From Treponema sp. (lineage in GTDB: Bacteria > Spirochaetota > Spirochaetia > Treponematales > Treponemataceae): a stretch of 35,514 nucleotides of DNA. Positions 33,865 through 35,514 of the stretch are shown piece after piece. The translations under genes were made by a program, and so were the position numbers. The notes beneath the pieces were generated by a model. That model did not search any database. It was given only the letters and a program-made list of their open reading frames with translations, and had not been told where the DNA came from. The stretch lies in assembly GCA_016282835.1 (NCBI GenBank), contig JAEELR010000141.1, positions 1 to 35,514 on the forward strand, in the 5' to 3' direction. The stretch's first letter is position 1. The number at the start of each line of letters is the position of its first letter.

Positions 33865-35238
33865 TTATAATAAAATATAACTCAACCTTTCTGTTAAACG
33901 TCCTTTAGAATCATTAAACTTCTTCTCCATTTCTTTTCTTAATGCCATATTAAATGCATATCTCTTGATGATAGATACAGCATTAATTTCATATATATTG
34001 TCTGGTAAAGATAATAGTTCAAAAATTGGAATTAATAAATTTTCATCATTGTTAATTACGTACTGAGAAAGCAAAGAATCAACTTCTTCAGCAAGAAGTA
34101 TTTTAGAACAATCTTCTTCTGATAAGCCTGCAAGTTTACCAAGCTCACTACGAGCGGCTGTAGAGTATCTGTTAGATCCTAATAAAATGATTTTATTAAG
34201 CAGAGGTGTGTAGGTACTTTTTTGAGTTGGATCTACATTGATAAAACCATTCCAGGCATTCCAGTAATACGAAGGAAATGAAGAATAATTGTTTTCTAAC
34301 TTTAGGAATCCGTCTACATCAAAACTGCTAAAGGTGTTATTCTGGATTTTCTTAATATACTTAATATAATCAGCAACAAAAAAATCCGATTCATAATCTA
34401 TAATAATTGATTTATCATAAATGCTTTTAAGAAATTGCACTGTCTGTTGTATTGAGAATAAATCTTGTGCAGAAGAATATGTGCTGACAATTTTATCGAG
34501 ATTAGAAAAAAAACTTTGTTCATCGAAGTCTGAAAAACAGGAATTGTATTCATAATCAAGAAATGCAGAAAGAAGTGATTTGTTAAAATCTTTTAATTCT
34601 TCATAAATTGAAGATGCAAAAATACCTAGTCCATAGAAATATGTCCCGTTTTCAAAATATTTTTCAAGAATGGTTTTTGCCTCTTCTATTCTATTGGCAT
34701 CTGCAAGTAAATACATGTAAGCTCTTTCATCTTCTGCTAATAACTGATCAGGAACCTTTTGATAGGTTTCATCAAAAATTTCAAGAGCTTTCGAATTATT
34801 GTTCTGCGAAATATAAATATGCCCCTTTATATAGTTATAATGAATATTCTTTTTCTTATCTTGTTCAATTGCAAGGTCAGCATATTTTAATGCCTCTTCA
34901 GGATTTCCCTGATACAAAAGAATATGGGCTTTCATTCCATATAGTAAAGTTTTATATTCTTTTCCTTTTTTTCCGGAAGGACATTTGTTTATAATAGATT
35001 CAGCTCTGGTAAGATAGTCATCAGAGGTAGAATAATCGCCGATTGTTATGAAATAATTAGCCAGATCAATTTTTGAACAGAAATCCTCTGTATGCTCTTT
35101 TTCATACTTAATAAGTTGTGACAATAATTCGCTGCCAGTCATATTTGTTGTTTGAGTTTGAGAAAATACCTGATTTTTATTACATGCTGTAAAAGACAGC
35201 AGTGTAAATACAAGAATGGAAATGTAATACTTTTTCAT
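33865..35238 (-). CDS. TPR lipoprotein, first gene of the nine-gene efflux operon
   Basis: The 457-residue product has a lipoprotein signal ending FTAC (Cys19). The first half carries TPR helices (LLYGMKAHILLYQGNPEEAL, YNYIKGHIYISQNNNSKALE, EDERAYMYLLADANRIEEAK); the second half is helical and acidic and has no motif I recognise. It heads the operon: a promoter lies just upstream and the next gene starts 12 bases after its stop. Residues upstream of the start codon contain no Shine-Dalgarno, like the other promoter-proximal genes here. It probably serves as a protein-binding scaffold at the envelope; its link to the pump rests on operon context only. Confidence 0.82.
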   Translation of the reverse strand: MKKYYISILVFTLLSFTACNKNQVFSQTQTTNMTGSELLSQLIKYEKEHTEDFCSKIDLANYFITIGDYSTSDDYLTRAESIINKCPSGKKGKEYKTLLYGMKAHILLYQGNPEEALKYADLAIEQDKKKNIHYNYIKGHIYISQNNNSKALEIFDETYQKVPDQLLAEDERAYMYLLADANRIEEAKTILEKYFENGTYFYGLGIFASSIYEELKDFNKSLLSAFLDYEYNSCFSDFDEQSFFSNLDKIVSTYSSAQDLFSIQQTVQFLKSIYDKSIIIDYESDFFVADYIKYIKKIQNNTFSSFDVDGFLKLENNYSSFPSYYWNAWNGFINVDPTQKSTYTPLLNKIILLGSNRYSTAARSELGKLAGLSEEDCSKILLAEEVDSLLSQYVINNDENLLIPIFELLSLPDNIYEINAVSIIKRYAFNMALRKEMEKKFNDSKGRLTERLSYILL

Positions 35239-35250
35239 AATAATATTAAT

Positions 35251-35279
35251 ATGTTACTCAAGTTTTTCTAACAATGCAA
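35251..35279 (-). promoter_or_regulatory. Promoter of the nine-gene efflux operon
   Basis: On the minus strand TTGCAT (35279-35274), 17 bases, then TAACAT (35256-35251) match a sigma-70-type promoter, using the same -35 hexamer and spacing as the cyclase promoter. The ATG at 35238 is 12 bases beyond, leaving a leader of only a few bases and no Shine-Dalgarno. No other promoter is needed for the tightly overlapping genes downstream. Confidence 0.55.
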
Positions 35280-35413
35280 GAAAAAAATAAAAATATAAAT
35301 TATTTAATACCGAAAATAATTTGAGATATTATTCAAAATAGAATTATTCTTATTTGTGTTTAAGAAAGCAGATATGTAAGCAGTAAAATATAATGTCGCC
35401 AAAATAAAAGAAA

Positions 35414-35477
35414 AGGTTTCTTTAAACTGTTATAATTTTGTTACCACACAAAAACTAATAACGGAGAAAAGAAACCT
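35414..35477. repeat. 10-bp perfect inverted repeat before an incomplete gene
   Basis: AGGTTTCTTT (35414-35423) and its exact complement AAAGAAACCT (35468-35477) face each other across 44 bases. The right arm ends directly at the ATG at 35478 and the left arm lies just upstream of a TATAAT box (35431-35436). The arms could be an operator pair, an insertion-sequence end, or chance. Confidence 0.6.
35431..35436 (+). promoter_or_regulatory. Possible -10 box of the incomplete gene
   Basis: A perfect TATAAT lies 41 bases before the ATG at 35478. No good -35 box is visible at the right distance, so this is tentative. GGAG at 35463-35466 would serve as ribosome binding site, 11 bases before the ATG. 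Confidence 0.35.
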
Positions 35478-35514
35478 ATGAAAACAATAGCAGAAAACAG
35501 AAAAAAGTTCACCC
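35478..35514 (+). CDS. Start of an unidentified gene (3' partial)
   Basis: Only twelve codons are visible (MKTIAENRKKFT). The ATG is preceded by GGAG at an 11-base spacing and by a TATAAT box. It is divergent from the efflux operon. The short flanking inverted repeat allows the guess of a transposase gene near an insertion-sequence end, but twelve residues cannot support any family. Confidence 0.45.
   Translation, partial: MKTIAENRKKFT

Noticed and set aside
1..35514. CRISPR arrays, tRNA or rRNA genes, riboswitches
   Set aside because: No regularly spaced repeats, cloverleaf-like segments or long structured leaders were noticed; all gaps between genes are under 300 bases.

Overview
This window looks like a chromosomal segment of a host-associated treponeme (Spirochaetota; gut, rumen or oral type). 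This is inferred from moderate-to-low and very uneven GC, many lipoproteins with short spirochaete-style lipoboxes, a propeller-linked class III cyclase, lipoproteins with SbsA-type Ig-like repeats, and one giant tryptophan-rich coiled-coil protein resembling the very long spirochaete proteins I know from Leptospira and Treponema. No database search was possible, so the genus is an inference. I saw no tRNA, rRNA or CRISPR array.

Layout. (1) 1-429: C-terminal part of a sensor histidine kinase on the plus strand. It converges on a minus-strand two-gene operon (4683 to 440): a membrane-bound beta-propeller adenylate cyclase, then a solitary UrtA-like substrate-binding lipoprotein. The operon's intrinsic terminator lies inside the kinase coding sequence. 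(2) 4748-8640: a plus-strand pair divergent from the cyclase, encoding a membrane-anchored protein with a C-terminal propeller-like region and a TPR lipoprotein carrying an odd GC-rich island. (3) 8697-21015: a single 3748-residue giant secreted or surface protein whose C-terminal part carries an HEGLH metallopeptidase-like motif and a C39/papain-like Cys-His-Asp arrangement. An overlapping small secreted SH3-domain protein follows. (4) 21040-21252: a frameshifted duplicate of a conserved piece of the giant gene. (5) 35238 down to 21278: a compact minus-strand operon of nine genes: two TPR lipoproteins, a small lipoprotein, a TolC-like channel, a membrane-fusion lipoprotein, two Ig-like lipoproteins and two RND permeases. 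The first permease is interrupted by one in-frame TGA. (6) 35478 onward: the start of an unidentified plus-strand gene behind a 10-bp inverted repeat.

How it may work together. The giant gene, its overlapping partner and the orphan duplicate resemble the layout of polymorphic-toxin loci: conserved stalk, exchangeable enzymatic tip, linked small gene, orphan fragment. The nine-gene operon is a complete tripartite pump (outer-membrane channel, adaptor, paired permeases) with five extra lipoproteins built into the same translationally coupled unit, which is unusual for a plain drug pump. Whether the two neighbouring systems are functionally connected cannot be decided from sequence alone.
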